Part shown: positions 1-6,455 of the stretch, piece by piece
Numbering within the stretch: position 1 is the stretch's first letter
Layout: every line of letters begins with the position of its first letter
Assembly (NCBI GenBank): GCA_030837445.1
Contig: JAUPKM010000439.1
Location: 1 to 8,242, forward strand
Length of the DNA: 8,242 nucleotides
Origin: Actinomycetota bacterium
GTDB lineage: Bacteria > Actinomycetota > Actinomycetes > S36-B12 > UBA10799
Direction of reading: 5' to 3'
Notes under the pieces: model-generated
Seen by the model: only the letters and a program-made list of their open reading frames with translations
What the model was told of the DNA's origin: nothing
Databases searched by the model: none
Program-made: the position numbers and the translations under genes

Positions 1-1878
1 GCGGCCTTCGTCGAGCGGCACGGGTCCCAGCGGCTCGTCCAGCGCGATACCTGCCTCACGGACCCTGACCGCCACCTGCGCCACGAAGTCCGCCACGGAG
101 TCAGGGGCTCCGGTGATGCTCACCATCCGTCGGGCAGGCGGCAATCCGACCTGGGCACGCACTGCAAGTTCGCCATTTGCCCACCCGATCGGGTCTGCCC
201 GGATAGTCGCCTGTGCCACTGCGGACGCTGGATCGGCGACGATCAGGACTACCCCGCCCGCCGACCGCTCCCTCACCAGCGAGACTGCTCGCAACCAGCG
301 CAACAACACCCGTTCCTGGCCCCGGAATTCCGGTCTGGCCAACGCCCGATCCCCGTCGAGCAGTATCGCGGCCGCGTAGCCACCGGCAACCGCCCTCGGC
401 TCGGCACCCGGCGTCGCGATCACCAGCATGGGCTCCGGTCCAACCTCGGCCACGACCCCGACGTCGGCATCGCTGGTCACCACCGCGGACGAGGGCAGTG
501 CTCGGCTGAGTTCCTCAGCGGTGCGGGTACTGCCGATCCGAACGGCTCGAAGGTGAACATCGGAACACTCAGGACAGCGCCAGTCCCCGGCCAGCCGCCC
601 GCAGCGACCGCACTCGGCGATCCCGTGGGAACTCCGCAACGCCAGTGCGCCACCGCAGTCCGGGCACACCGCTGGAGTACGACACCGCCGACAGGCCACA
701 ACCGGCAGGTACCCCCGACTACCCACCTGCACCAGCACCGAGCCGCGTTCGAGTCCCTCCTTGGCCAGCGCCACCGCGGCCCGGGGCAGCCGCACACTCA
801 GCGCCAACGCATCGCGGGCCAGATCGAATTCATCGGGCGCCCGGATCAACGGCCCGCAGCCGCGCCAGACGCCGCGCTCGGGAGACAACTCCCGAGCCCA
901 ACCGATATTGACCAGTCGCTGCACCTCAGGCGTCCGAAGCCGTCCCGCCATGATCACCGGCACCCGCTGGGCGTCCGCGCGCATCCCGATCACCTCGCGG
1001 GCGTGCCAGTAGGGCGCCTGCGGGTCGGCCAGTGATTCCTCGGCGTCCTCCCAGAGCAGCAGCAGTCCGAGGTCCGGCATCGGCGTGAAGGCGGCTGCCC
1101 GGGTGCCCACCAGCACATCCACGTCGCCACTGAGGGCGCGTAGATAGGCCCGGTACCTGGCTGCCGGTCCGATATCGGCAGTGAGACGGGTGCAGTGCTC
1201 GCGACCGATTGCGGCCGCCAGCGCGGCCAACGCGACCGCCACGTCGCGGGCGTCGGGCAGCACCACGATCGAGCGACGTCCGGCCGTCCGGGCGGCAGTC
1301 ACAGCCTCCACCAGGACCGTCGTCCAGTCGATCCCGGCCGGCACCGCCAGCGCACCGCGGATCGGCTCTCGCCGCGCCACCGCAGCAAGCGCCTGCTGCC
1401 AACCTCGCCAACCGGCCCGGTCCTGCGAACCAGCGCCACCAGTCCCCGGCCGCGGGAGGATCTCAGTGGCGGGCGGAAGTCGTCCCTCGACATCGACCAA
1501 CGACAGCTCAGTTCCGCGATGCCGAGGCGGCACCGCCGACCGCAGCACGTCGGAGCGAAGGCCGACATAGCGGCGCGCCACCGTCTCGGCCAGACCCGCC
1601 AATTCGGACGTCACCACGGGCGGACCCTTGACCGCAAGGATGTCGCTGAGTTCCGCGATGTCGCTGCCGACCGTCTCCGCGAGGATGAATCCGTCGGTCA
1701 ACCGGCCCGCGAACCGCACCCGGACTCGGGCACCGAACCGGGCGTCCGACGCCAGCGCGGCAGGAACGGCATAGTCGAACAGCCGATCCAACTGCGGCAG
1801 CGGCGAGGACACCAGCACCCCGACGACTCGCCGTTCATCGCCGGCGGGCGGCCCCGTCACCGTCGGCGACCCCGTCAT
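1..1878 (-). CDS. priA: Primosomal protein PriA, helicase-degenerate actinobacterial form, 3'-truncated by window edge
   Basis: PriA recognises stalled forks and reloads the replisome; actinobacterial members are regarded as lacking helicase activity (family knowledge). 626 residues are visible with no stop, and roughly 30-40 more are expected. The N-terminal 3'-DNA-binding region includes LPQLDRLFDYAVP at 27-39 and GARVRVRFAGRLTDGFIL at 49-66. The helicase motifs are worn away: the Walker A position reads about AVPAGIDWTTVL (178-189) with no GKT, the DEEH box is WEDAEE (276-281), and the GSATP motif III is AGRLRTPE (311-318). VLVGTRAAAFTPMPDLG (255-271) is still recognisable. The zinc-binding insert is intact, with Cys396, 399, 405, 408, 423, 426, 435 and 438 in four CxxC pairs. 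An in-frame TAA 15 bases upstream makes the ATG at 1876-1878 the first start, but no clear Shine-Dalgarno site precedes it. It is 33 bp after metK. Confidence 0.92.
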   Translation of the reverse strand, partial: MTGSPTVTGPPAGDERRVVGVLVSSPLPQLDRLFDYAVPAALASDARFGARVRVRFAGRLTDGFILAETVGSDIAELSDILAVKGPPVVTSELAGLAETVARRYVGLRSDVLRSAVPPRHRGTELSLVDVEGRLPPATEILPRPGTGGAGSQDRAGWRGWQQALAAVARREPIRGALAVPAGIDWTTVLVEAVTAARTAGRRSIVVLPDARDVAVALAALAAAIGREHCTRLTADIGPAARYRAYLRALSGDVDVLVGTRAAAFTPMPDLGLLLLWEDAEESLADPQAPYWHAREVIGMRADAQRVPVIMAGRLRTPEVQRLVNIGWARELSPERGVWRGCGPLIRAPDEFDLARDALALSVRLPRAAVALAKEGLERGSVLVQVGSRGYLPVVACRRCRTPAVCPDCGGALALRSSHGIAECGRCGRLAGDWRCPECSDVHLRAVRIGSTRTAEELSRALPSSAVVTSDADVGVVAEVGPEPMLVIATPGAEPRAVAGGYAAAILLDGDRALARPEFRGQERVLLRWLRAVSLVRERSAGGVVLIVADPASAVAQATIRADPIGWANGELAVRAQVGLPPARRMVSITGAPDSVADFVAQVAVRVREAGIALDEPLGPVPLDEGR

Positions 1879-1911
1879 CGCCGGCCGCCGTTAGTTAGGT
1901 GTGGCGCGGGT

Positions 1912-3105
1912 CTAACCCTTGACTGCGGCGACGAGTGCGTCGGCGCGATCGGTGCGCTCCCAGCTGAATTCGGGCAGTTCCCGACCGAAGTGGCCGTAGG
2001 CAGCGGTCTGCGCGTAGATCGGCCGCAACAGGTCGAGGTCCAGCACGATCGCACCGGGACGCAGGTCGAAGACGGAGCGCACCGCGTCGGCGATCTGCTC
2101 ATCCGGCACGGTGCCGGTGCCGAACGTCTCGACGAACAACCCGACCGGGTGAGCCACACCGATTGCGTAGGCAACCTGCACCTCACAGCGCCTGGCCAGA
2201 CCGGCCGCGACCACGTTCTTGGCCACCCAGCGCATGGCGTACGCCGCGGACCGGTCCACCTTGGACGGATCCTTGCCGGAGAAGGCGCCGCCCCCGTGGC
2301 GAGCCATCCCGCCGTAGGTGTCGACGATGATCTTTCGCCCGGTCAGACCGGCATCGCCCTGCGGACCACCGACGACGAATTTCCCCGTCGGGTTGACCAG
2401 CAGCCGAACGTTGGAGGTATCCAGTTCGAGCGCTTCGATCTCCGGGGTGACGACATTCGCCAGCACGTCGGGCGACAGATGCGTCTCCAGATCGATATCG
2501 GGGTGATGCTGGGTGGAGACCACGATGGTGTCCAGCCGGACCGGTCGATCGCCGTCGTACTCGATCGTCACCTGCGTCTTGCCGTCGGGGCGGAGGTAGC
2601 CCATCGTGCCGTTCTTGCGAACGTCGGACAGCCGCTTGGCCAACTTGTGGGCCAACGAGATCGGCAGCGGCATCAGTTCAGCCGTGTCATCGCTGGCGTA
2701 GCCGAACATCAGGCCCTGGTCGCCGGCACCCTGCCGGTCCAGCGGGTCACCGGAGTGGTCCTTGCGCTCTTCGTAGGCGTCGTCCACGCCCTGGGCGATA
2801 TCGGGGCTCTGCTTGCCGATCGCGACGGTCACCCCGCAGCTGAGTCCGTCGAAACCCTTCTCCGAGGAGTCGTAGCCGATCGCGAGAACCCGGTTGCGGA
2901 CGATCTCGGGGATGTCGACCCAGGTCGCGGTGGTCACCTCACCACCGACCACCACCAGGCCGGTGGTCAGCAGAGTCTCCACGGCTACCCGCGATTTCGG
3001 ATCGTCCTTGAGCATTGCATCCAGGATCGAATCGCTGATCTGGTCGGCGATCTTGTCCGGGTGCCCCTCGGTTACGGACTCGGATGTGAAGAGGCGTCCT
3101 GCCAT
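1912..3105 (-). CDS. metK: S-adenosylmethionine synthase
   Basis: MetK makes SAM, the cell's main methyl donor, from methionine and ATP; it works as a cytoplasmic homotetramer needing Mg2+ and K+. The 397-residue product is full length and shows three-domain family hallmarks: FTSESVTEGHPDKIADQISD at 6-25 (His15, Asp17, Lys18 of the ATP/phosphate site), signature 1 GAGDQGLMFGYA at 126-137, NPTGKFVVGGPQGDAGLTGR at 238-257, signature 2 GGGAFSGKD at 271-279 and DLRPGAIVLDLDLLRPIY near 347-364. No active-site residue appears lost. The ATG at 3103-3105 follows AGGGGA with six-base spacing. The 78-bp gap after coaBC contains no TA step, so it holds no TANNNT -10 hexamer. It is also too short for the SAM-I or SAM-IV riboswitch, so I see no local SAM control and favour read-through from coaBC. 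Confidence 0.97.
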   Translation of the reverse strand: MAGRLFTSESVTEGHPDKIADQISDSILDAMLKDDPKSRVAVETLLTTGLVVVGGEVTTATWVDIPEIVRNRVLAIGYDSSEKGFDGLSCGVTVAIGKQSPDIAQGVDDAYEERKDHSGDPLDRQGAGDQGLMFGYASDDTAELMPLPISLAHKLAKRLSDVRKNGTMGYLRPDGKTQVTIEYDGDRPVRLDTIVVSTQHHPDIDLETHLSPDVLANVVTPEIEALELDTSNVRLLVNPTGKFVVGGPQGDAGLTGRKIIVDTYGGMARHGGGAFSGKDPSKVDRSAAYAMRWVAKNVVAAGLARRCEVQVAYAIGVAHPVGLFVETFGTGTVPDEQIADAVRSVFDLRPGAIVLDLDLLRPIYAQTAAYGHFGRELPEFSWERTDRADALVAAVKG

Positions 3106-3111
3106 GGAGAT

Positions 3112-3117
3112 TCCCCT
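3112..3117 (-). promoter_or_regulatory. Shine-Dalgarno site of metK
   Basis: AGGGGA on the minus strand with six bases (ATCTCC) before the metK ATG at 3105. It fixes the start and gives MAGRLFTSESVTEGHPDK, the usual MetK N-terminus. Confidence 0.75.
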
Positions 3118-3183
3118 GGTTCGTGTCGATGGACTGTGTTGTCGGTGCAGCTTGAATGGTGACCTGGAACTCGAGGGCTGAGT

Positions 3184-4395
3184 CTACTTCAGGGCCCCGG
3201 AGGCGATCACGGCATCCCACACGGCGTCGGCGAGTCGCCGTTTGGACACCAGTGGCACCTCCACGTCGTGCCCGCCGGCGGTCAGGATGACGGCGGCGTT
3301 TCGGTCGACCTCGAAGGCCACGCCGTGGCCCACCTGGTTCACCACCAACAGGTCGCAACCCTTACGTGCCAACTTCCGGCGGCCGTAACTGAGGTAGTCC
3401 CCATCCGGATCGCCGGTCTCGGCCGCGAAACCGACGATGACCGGAGAATTCGCGCCGCGGCGGGCAGCGACCAGCCCGGCCAGGATGTCCGGATTCTCGA
3501 CCAGCCCGATTTCGGTCAGCGGACCGCTCTCCTTCTTCAGCTTCGCGTCGGCATTTCGCGCCGGCCGGTAGTCGGCCACGGCAGCCGCCATCACGATTGC
3601 GTCCAGGTCTCGGGCGACCGACACTTCCCGCAACATGTCCTCGGCGCTCACGACTGGAACCACTGTCGCCCCAGCTGGCGGTGGCAGCGTCGGATTGGCG
3701 GAGATCAACGTCACGTCCGCCCCCCGGATGACAGCCGCGGCCGCCAGCGCGTACCCCTGTAGCCCGCTGGACCGATTGCCGAGGAACCTCACCGGATCGA
3801 GGAACTCCCTGGTGCCACCGGCAGTGACCAGCACCCGCCGGCCGCTCAAGTCGCGGGCCGGCACACCGCCGGCCAGCACGGCCTCGGCGAGGGTGAACAG
3901 TTCCGCAGCCTCGGGCATTCGACCTGGCCCGCTGTCGGCACCGGTCAGACGTCCAGAGGCCGGCTCGACCACCAGCGCCCCTCGCTGTCGAAGCAGTTCG
4001 ACGTTGCCGACGGTGGCCGGGTTGGACCACATTTCGGAGTGCATCGCCGGTGCGAACACGATCGGACAGCGGGCGGTCAGCAAGACGTTGCCGAGCATGT
4101 CCGGCGCCAGACCGTGGGCGGCTCGCGCCAGTGCATCAGCCGTCGCCGGAGCCACCACCACCAGTTCGGCCTGCTGGCCCAGTCGCACGTGCGCCACCTG
4201 GTCGACATCAGAAAAGACCTCGGCGGCCACCGGCCGCCCGCTCAGCGCCGCCCAGGTTGCCTCCCCGACGAACTCCAACGCAGCTCGGGTGGGGACGACT
4301 GTGACCTCGTGGGAGGTCTCTGTCAGGCGGCGGAGCAGTTCGCATGCCTTGTAGGCGGCGATGCCGCCAGTCACGCCGAGGACGATTCGGGCCAT
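3184..4395 (-). CDS. coaBC: Bifunctional phosphopantothenoylcysteine decarboxylase / phosphopantothenate-cysteine ligase
   Basis: CoaBC makes 4'-phosphopantetheine for coenzyme A: the CoaB half joins cysteine to phosphopantothenate using CTP and the FMN-dependent CoaC half decarboxylates the product. The 403-residue protein has CoaC at about 1-178 (GVTGGIAAYK at 7-16, His69 in VAHVRLG, VVVAPATAD at 79-87, FAPAMHSEMW at 114-123, GADSGPGRMPE at 152-162) and CoaB at about 185-400 (VTAGGTREFLDPVRFLGN at 190-207, MAAAVADYRP at 269-278, KLKK at 285-288, VGFAAETG at 321-328, KGCDLLVVN at 345-353). In the active-site flap the Cys of E. coli ACGDVGPGRM appears replaced, and the E. coli PAMN Asn is His here. 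I recall both changes in mycobacterial CoaBC too. More unusual, the common NRSSGK reads NRSSGL (Leu212, codon CTA). The start is ATG at 4393-4395. A weak AGGGG lies 13 bases upstream, so initiation may lean on coupling to rpoZ. Confidence 0.96.
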   Translation of the reverse strand: MARIVLGVTGGIAAYKACELLRRLTETSHEVTVVPTRAALEFVGEATWAALSGRPVAAEVFSDVDQVAHVRLGQQAELVVVAPATADALARAAHGLAPDMLGNVLLTARCPIVFAPAMHSEMWSNPATVGNVELLRQRGALVVEPASGRLTGADSGPGRMPEAAELFTLAEAVLAGGVPARDLSGRRVLVTAGGTREFLDPVRFLGNRSSGLQGYALAAAAVIRGADVTLISANPTLPPPAGATVVPVVSAEDMLREVSVARDLDAIVMAAAVADYRPARNADAKLKKESGPLTEIGLVENPDILAGLVAARRGANSPVIVGFAAETGDPDGDYLSYGRRKLARKGCDLLVVNQVGHGVAFEVDRNAAVILTAGGHDVEVPLVSKRRLADAVWDAVIASGALK

Positions 4396-4421
4396 GATCT
4401 ATGTGTGACCCCTGACCGGGA

Positions 4422-4715
4422 TCAGACTTCGGTGACCTCTGGCGCGCCGGCCTCGACGTCCAACGGCGTGACCTCAAGCATGTCCTCGTTGATCTCTCGC
4501 AATGCGATCGACAACGGCTTCTCCTGCACGTGGGTCTCAACCAGCGGGCCGACATGCTCGAGCAGGCCCTCGTCCAACTGCGAGTAGTAGGCGTTGATCT
4601 GCCGGGCACGCTTGGCGGCATAGATCACGAGTGCGTACTTGGAACCAGCCTTGTCCAGCAGGTCATCGATCGGCGGGTAAGTGATGCCCTCGGGGCGTAC
4701 AACAATGCCGGACAC
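4422..4715 (-). CDS. rpoZ: DNA-directed RNA polymerase omega subunit
   Basis: Omega wraps the C-terminal part of beta-prime, assists core RNA polymerase assembly and, in many bacteria, forms part of a ppGpp site. The 97-residue product shows the actinobacterial omega pattern: EGITYPPIDDLLDKAGSKY at 9-27, the nearly invariant VIYAAKRARQINAYYSQL at 30-47, GPLVETHVQEKPLSIALREI at 56-75, and an acidic, probably flexible tail. The AAKRARQIN core is the key family motif. The start is GTG at 4713-4715, with AAGGA ten bases upstream at 4726-4730, a slightly long but usable spacing. It sits 37 bp after gmk and 26 bp before coaBC. Length and sequence look normal. Confidence 0.96.
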   Translation of the reverse strand: MSGIVVRPEGITYPPIDDLLDKAGSKYALVIYAAKRARQINAYYSQLDEGLLEHVGPLVETHVQEKPLSIALREINEDMLEVTPLDVEAGAPEVTEV

Positions 4716-4752
4716 GGATACGCGGTCCTTCCAGGTGGGGTCTCGCCCTGCT

Positions 4753-5316
4753 CTAGCCGGGCGGGGTATCGATCAAGTCTAGCAACGCCCGTGCAGTGTC
4801 GCCGACGTCAGTGTTCACCAGCACGGCGTCGAACTCCCCGCGAGCGGCCAACTCCGACTCGGCCACCTGCAGCCGGCGGTCCACAGCGACGGGATCTTCC
4901 GTACCGCGCGACCGCAATCGAGCGGCCAGGTCGAACATCGACGGCGGTGCCAGGAAGACCGTCAGCGCCGCTGGCATCGCGGCCTTCACCTGCCTGGCGC
5001 CGGCCAGATCGATCTCCAACAACACCGTCCGACCCGCCGCCAGCGCCTCCCCGACGGCCAATCGAGGCGTCCCGTAGAGGTTGCCGGCAAATTCCGCACT
5101 TTCCAACATCTCTCCCGCAGCTCGCCGCCGCTCGAACTCCGGTCTGGTCAGGTAGTGGTAGGACCGACCCTCGATCTCCCCCGGCCGCGGTTCCCGGGTG
5201 GTCGCCGACACGCTGAGCAGCAAATCCGGTCGCTGCTTGATGGCCGCCGCGATGACCGTTCCCTTGCCGACCCCGCTGGGTCCGCTGATGACGACCAGCC
5301 GCGCGGAACCGGTCAC
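4753..5316 (-). CDS. gmk: Guanylate kinase
   Basis: Gmk phosphorylates GMP to GDP with ATP, an essential cytoplasmic step for GTP, dGTP and cyclic or alarmone nucleotide pools. The 187-residue product has the full family set: P-loop GPSGVGKGT at 12-20, the guanylate kinase signature TTREPRPGEIEGRSYHYL at 39-56 with its GMP-binding Arg and Tyr, LLEIDLAGARQVK at 99-111 (Walker B region) and the lid RLRSRGTED at 133-141. The P-loop reads GKGT where many homologues have GKST. Gly there is normal in adenylate kinase and probably tolerated. The start is GTG at 5314-5316, overlapping the mihF stop as GTGA. There is no Shine-Dalgarno site in the mihF tail, so initiation probably depends on ribosomes finishing mihF. 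A 37-bp gap separates it from rpoZ. Confidence 0.96.
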   Translation of the reverse strand: MTGSARLVVISGPSGVGKGTVIAAAIKQRPDLLLSVSATTREPRPGEIEGRSYHYLTRPEFERRRAAGEMLESAEFAGNLYGTPRLAVGEALAAGRTVLLEIDLAGARQVKAAMPAALTVFLAPPSMFDLAARLRSRGTEDPVAVDRRLQVAESELAARGEFDAVLVNTDVGDTARALLDLIDTPPG

Positions 5317-5627
5317 TTGTCGAATTCGGCGAGCAGCGCCGAGCGCTGCCGCTCCCCGAGACCGCGGATCCTTCGGGTGGCCGCAACGTTGTTGCGCTCC
5401 ATGATTTCCGAGGCCCGCACCGGACCGATCCTCGGCATCGCCCCAAGCAGATCGACCACTCTCATCTTCGCCAGCGCCTGGTCATGCCCCGCCAGGTCGA
5501 GCGCGGCGGGCAGGTCCAACTCACCGCTAGCCAACGCCGCCTTGATCTCCGCTCGGCGTCGACGGGCCGCGAGTGCAGCCGATGCAGCTGCACTGCGTTC
5601 GGCTGGTGTCAGCTCGGGCAGGCCCAC
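5313..5627 (-). CDS. mihF: Integration host factor, actinobacterial type (mIHF)
   Basis: This is a small basic nucleoid-associated protein of the mIHF/sIHF family, which binds and bends DNA, was first known as a cofactor of phage L5 integrase and helps organise the chromosome (family knowledge). The 104-residue product matches the family's length and layout. It opens with GLPELTPAERSAA, continues with an Arg/Ala-rich first helix (ARRRRAEIKAAL, 21-32), then KMRVVDLLGAMPRIGPVRA at 54-72 and EIMERNNV at 74-81, and ends in the DNA-binding segment TRRIRGLGERQRSALLAEF at 84-102. It is unrelated to HU-like IHF. The GTG at 5625-5627 is the first possible start in the frame and fits the family N-terminus. 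It has no ribosome binding site but a well-placed TACCGT, suggesting leaderless translation. The 48-bp gap from pyrF allows its own promoter. The gene ends in a 4-bp overlap with gmk. Confidence 0.94.
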   Translation of the reverse strand: MGLPELTPAERSAAASAALAARRRRAEIKAALASGELDLPAALDLAGHDQALAKMRVVDLLGAMPRIGPVRASEIMERNNVAATRRIRGLGERQRSALLAEFDK

Positions 5628-5633
5628 GCGAGG

Positions 5634-5639
5634 ACGGTA
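5634..5639 (-). promoter_or_regulatory. Candidate -10 element of a leaderless mihF promoter
   Basis: TACCGT on the minus strand fits the actinobacterial -10 consensus TANNNT. It is followed by exactly six bases (CCTCGC) and then the GTG start of mihF at 5627, which would put the transcription start on the G of GTG. No Shine-Dalgarno sequence is visible before this GTG, as expected for a leaderless message. A -35 match is weak: TTGGGC lies upstream with a long 19-bp spacer. This is inference from sequence alone. Confidence 0.5.
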
Positions 5640-5675
5640 GCGAAATCTGCCCGGCGGTGCCCAACCAGCGGGAAA

Positions 5676-6455
5676 TCAGGCCAGGATTCCGGTCGCGATC
5701 GACGCGGCGGCCACCCCGACGTCCGGGGCGCCGGTAATCGGGCGGCCGATGACCAACAGGTTCGCGCCGGCGGCAAGTGCCTGCTGCGGGGTCGCCACTC
5801 GCTTCTGGTCTGCCACCGCGGCGCCGGCCGGGCGGACCCCTGGGGTGATGAGGACGACCTCATCGGGCACGGCCGCGCGAATCTCGGCCACTTCCAGCGG
5901 CGAGCAGACCAGCGCCCGGGCGCCGGCGGCGACCGCCATCGTCGCAAGTCGCAGCGCCGCCTGGCTGGGCGTCCCCTGAATCCCGACGGCGGCCATCGCC
6001 GCCGCATCCATCGAGGTGAGGATCGTGACCGCGGTGATGAGGGTCTCCGGCGATGCCTGCGCTGCTGCGGTGATCATGGCTGGGCCACCGAGAGCGTGCA
6101 CCGTGAGGTAGGTCGGTCGCAACGGTGCGACCGACCTGACCGCACCCGCCACCGTGTTCGGGATGTCGTGCAGTTTCAGGTCAAGGAAGAGTGCGGGACC
6201 GCTGTCGGTCCCAGCGGTCGGGCCGCCAGCAACCCCGCCGGCGGCCTCGGAGATCGCTGCCACACTTTCGGCACCATCTCGCAGGTAAGTCTCCAACCCG
6301 ACTTTCAGCACCGCCACGTGCGGCGCGACGGCGGTCGCCCAGGCACAGGCCGTGGCCAGGTCGGGCGCATCCAACGCGACCGCGATCGGCGCCACGGGGC
6401 CACCCGTCAGCACTGTGTCAGCCGGCACCGTGTCAGCGGGCACCGTGTCAGCCAT
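5676..6455 (-). CDS. pyrF: Orotidine 5'-phosphate decarboxylase, type 1
   Basis: PyrF decarboxylates OMP to UMP, the last step of de novo pyrimidine synthesis. The TIM-barrel markers are all present: VALDAPD at 26-32, KVG at 51-53, the catalytic D-x-K-x-x-D tetrad segment in LFLDLKLHDIPNTV (Asp92, Lys94, Asp97), TPGVRP at 204-209, DQKRV at 216-220 and the phosphate-binding IGRPIT at 236-241. LDLKLHDIPNT and the QKR/GRPI pair place it in the type 1 subfamily of E. coli and Bacillus, not the type 2 form I recall for mycobacteria and Streptomyces. At 259 residues it is about 20 longer than typical type 1 enzymes. The excess is an N-terminal repeat (MADTVPADTVPADTV) and a Gly-rich insert at about 72-87 just before the catalytic strand. 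The ATG is well supported by GGAGG six bases upstream, so the repeat is probably translated. The start overlaps the end of pyrD as ATGGCTGA. Confidence 0.95.
   Translation of the reverse strand: MADTVPADTVPADTVLTGGPVAPIAVALDAPDLATACAWATAVAPHVAVLKVGLETYLRDGAESVAAISEAAGGVAGGPTAGTDSGPALFLDLKLHDIPNTVAGAVRSVAPLRPTYLTVHALGGPAMITAAAQASPETLITAVTILTSMDAAAMAAVGIQGTPSQAALRLATMAVAAGARALVCSPLEVAEIRAAVPDEVVLITPGVRPAGAAVADQKRVATPQQALAAGANLLVIGRPITGAPDVGVAAASIATGILA
6408..6452 (-). repeat. Three-copy 15-bp tandem repeat at the pyrF start
   Basis: Directly after the pyrF ATG come three 15-bp units on the coding strand: GCTGACACGGTGCCC, then the same with a final G, then GCTGACACAGTGCTG. They encode ADTVP, ADTVP and ADTVL. 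The unit length is a multiple of three, so copy-number change would keep pyrF in frame. The first unit also supplies the TGA stop of pyrD (GGC TGA), and each unit contains an in-frame GTG. Confidence 0.93.

Noticed and set aside
477..1411. Minus-strand frames at 477-797 and 926-1411 as separate genes
   Set aside because: They are out-of-frame readings of priA; the frame from 1878 to 1 is open throughout and carries the conserved motifs.
1195..3162. A 655-codon plus-strand open frame antisense to priA and metK
   Set aside because: Its product is Arg/His/Gly/Asp-rich with no family motif, and it crosses two clearly conserved genes and their boundary. Long antisense frames are expected in very GC-rich coding DNA.
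3106..3183. A possible SAM riboswitch or promoter ahead of metK
   Set aside because: The gap is only 78 bp, shows no SAM aptamer features I can recognise, and contains no TA dinucleotide for a TANNNT -10 element.
3160..3195. An imperfect 7-bp stem spanning the coaBC stop codon as a terminator
   Set aside because: The stem has a two-base bulge (GGG-CC-CTGA against TCAG-CCC) and no following T run, so it is unlikely to stop transcription.
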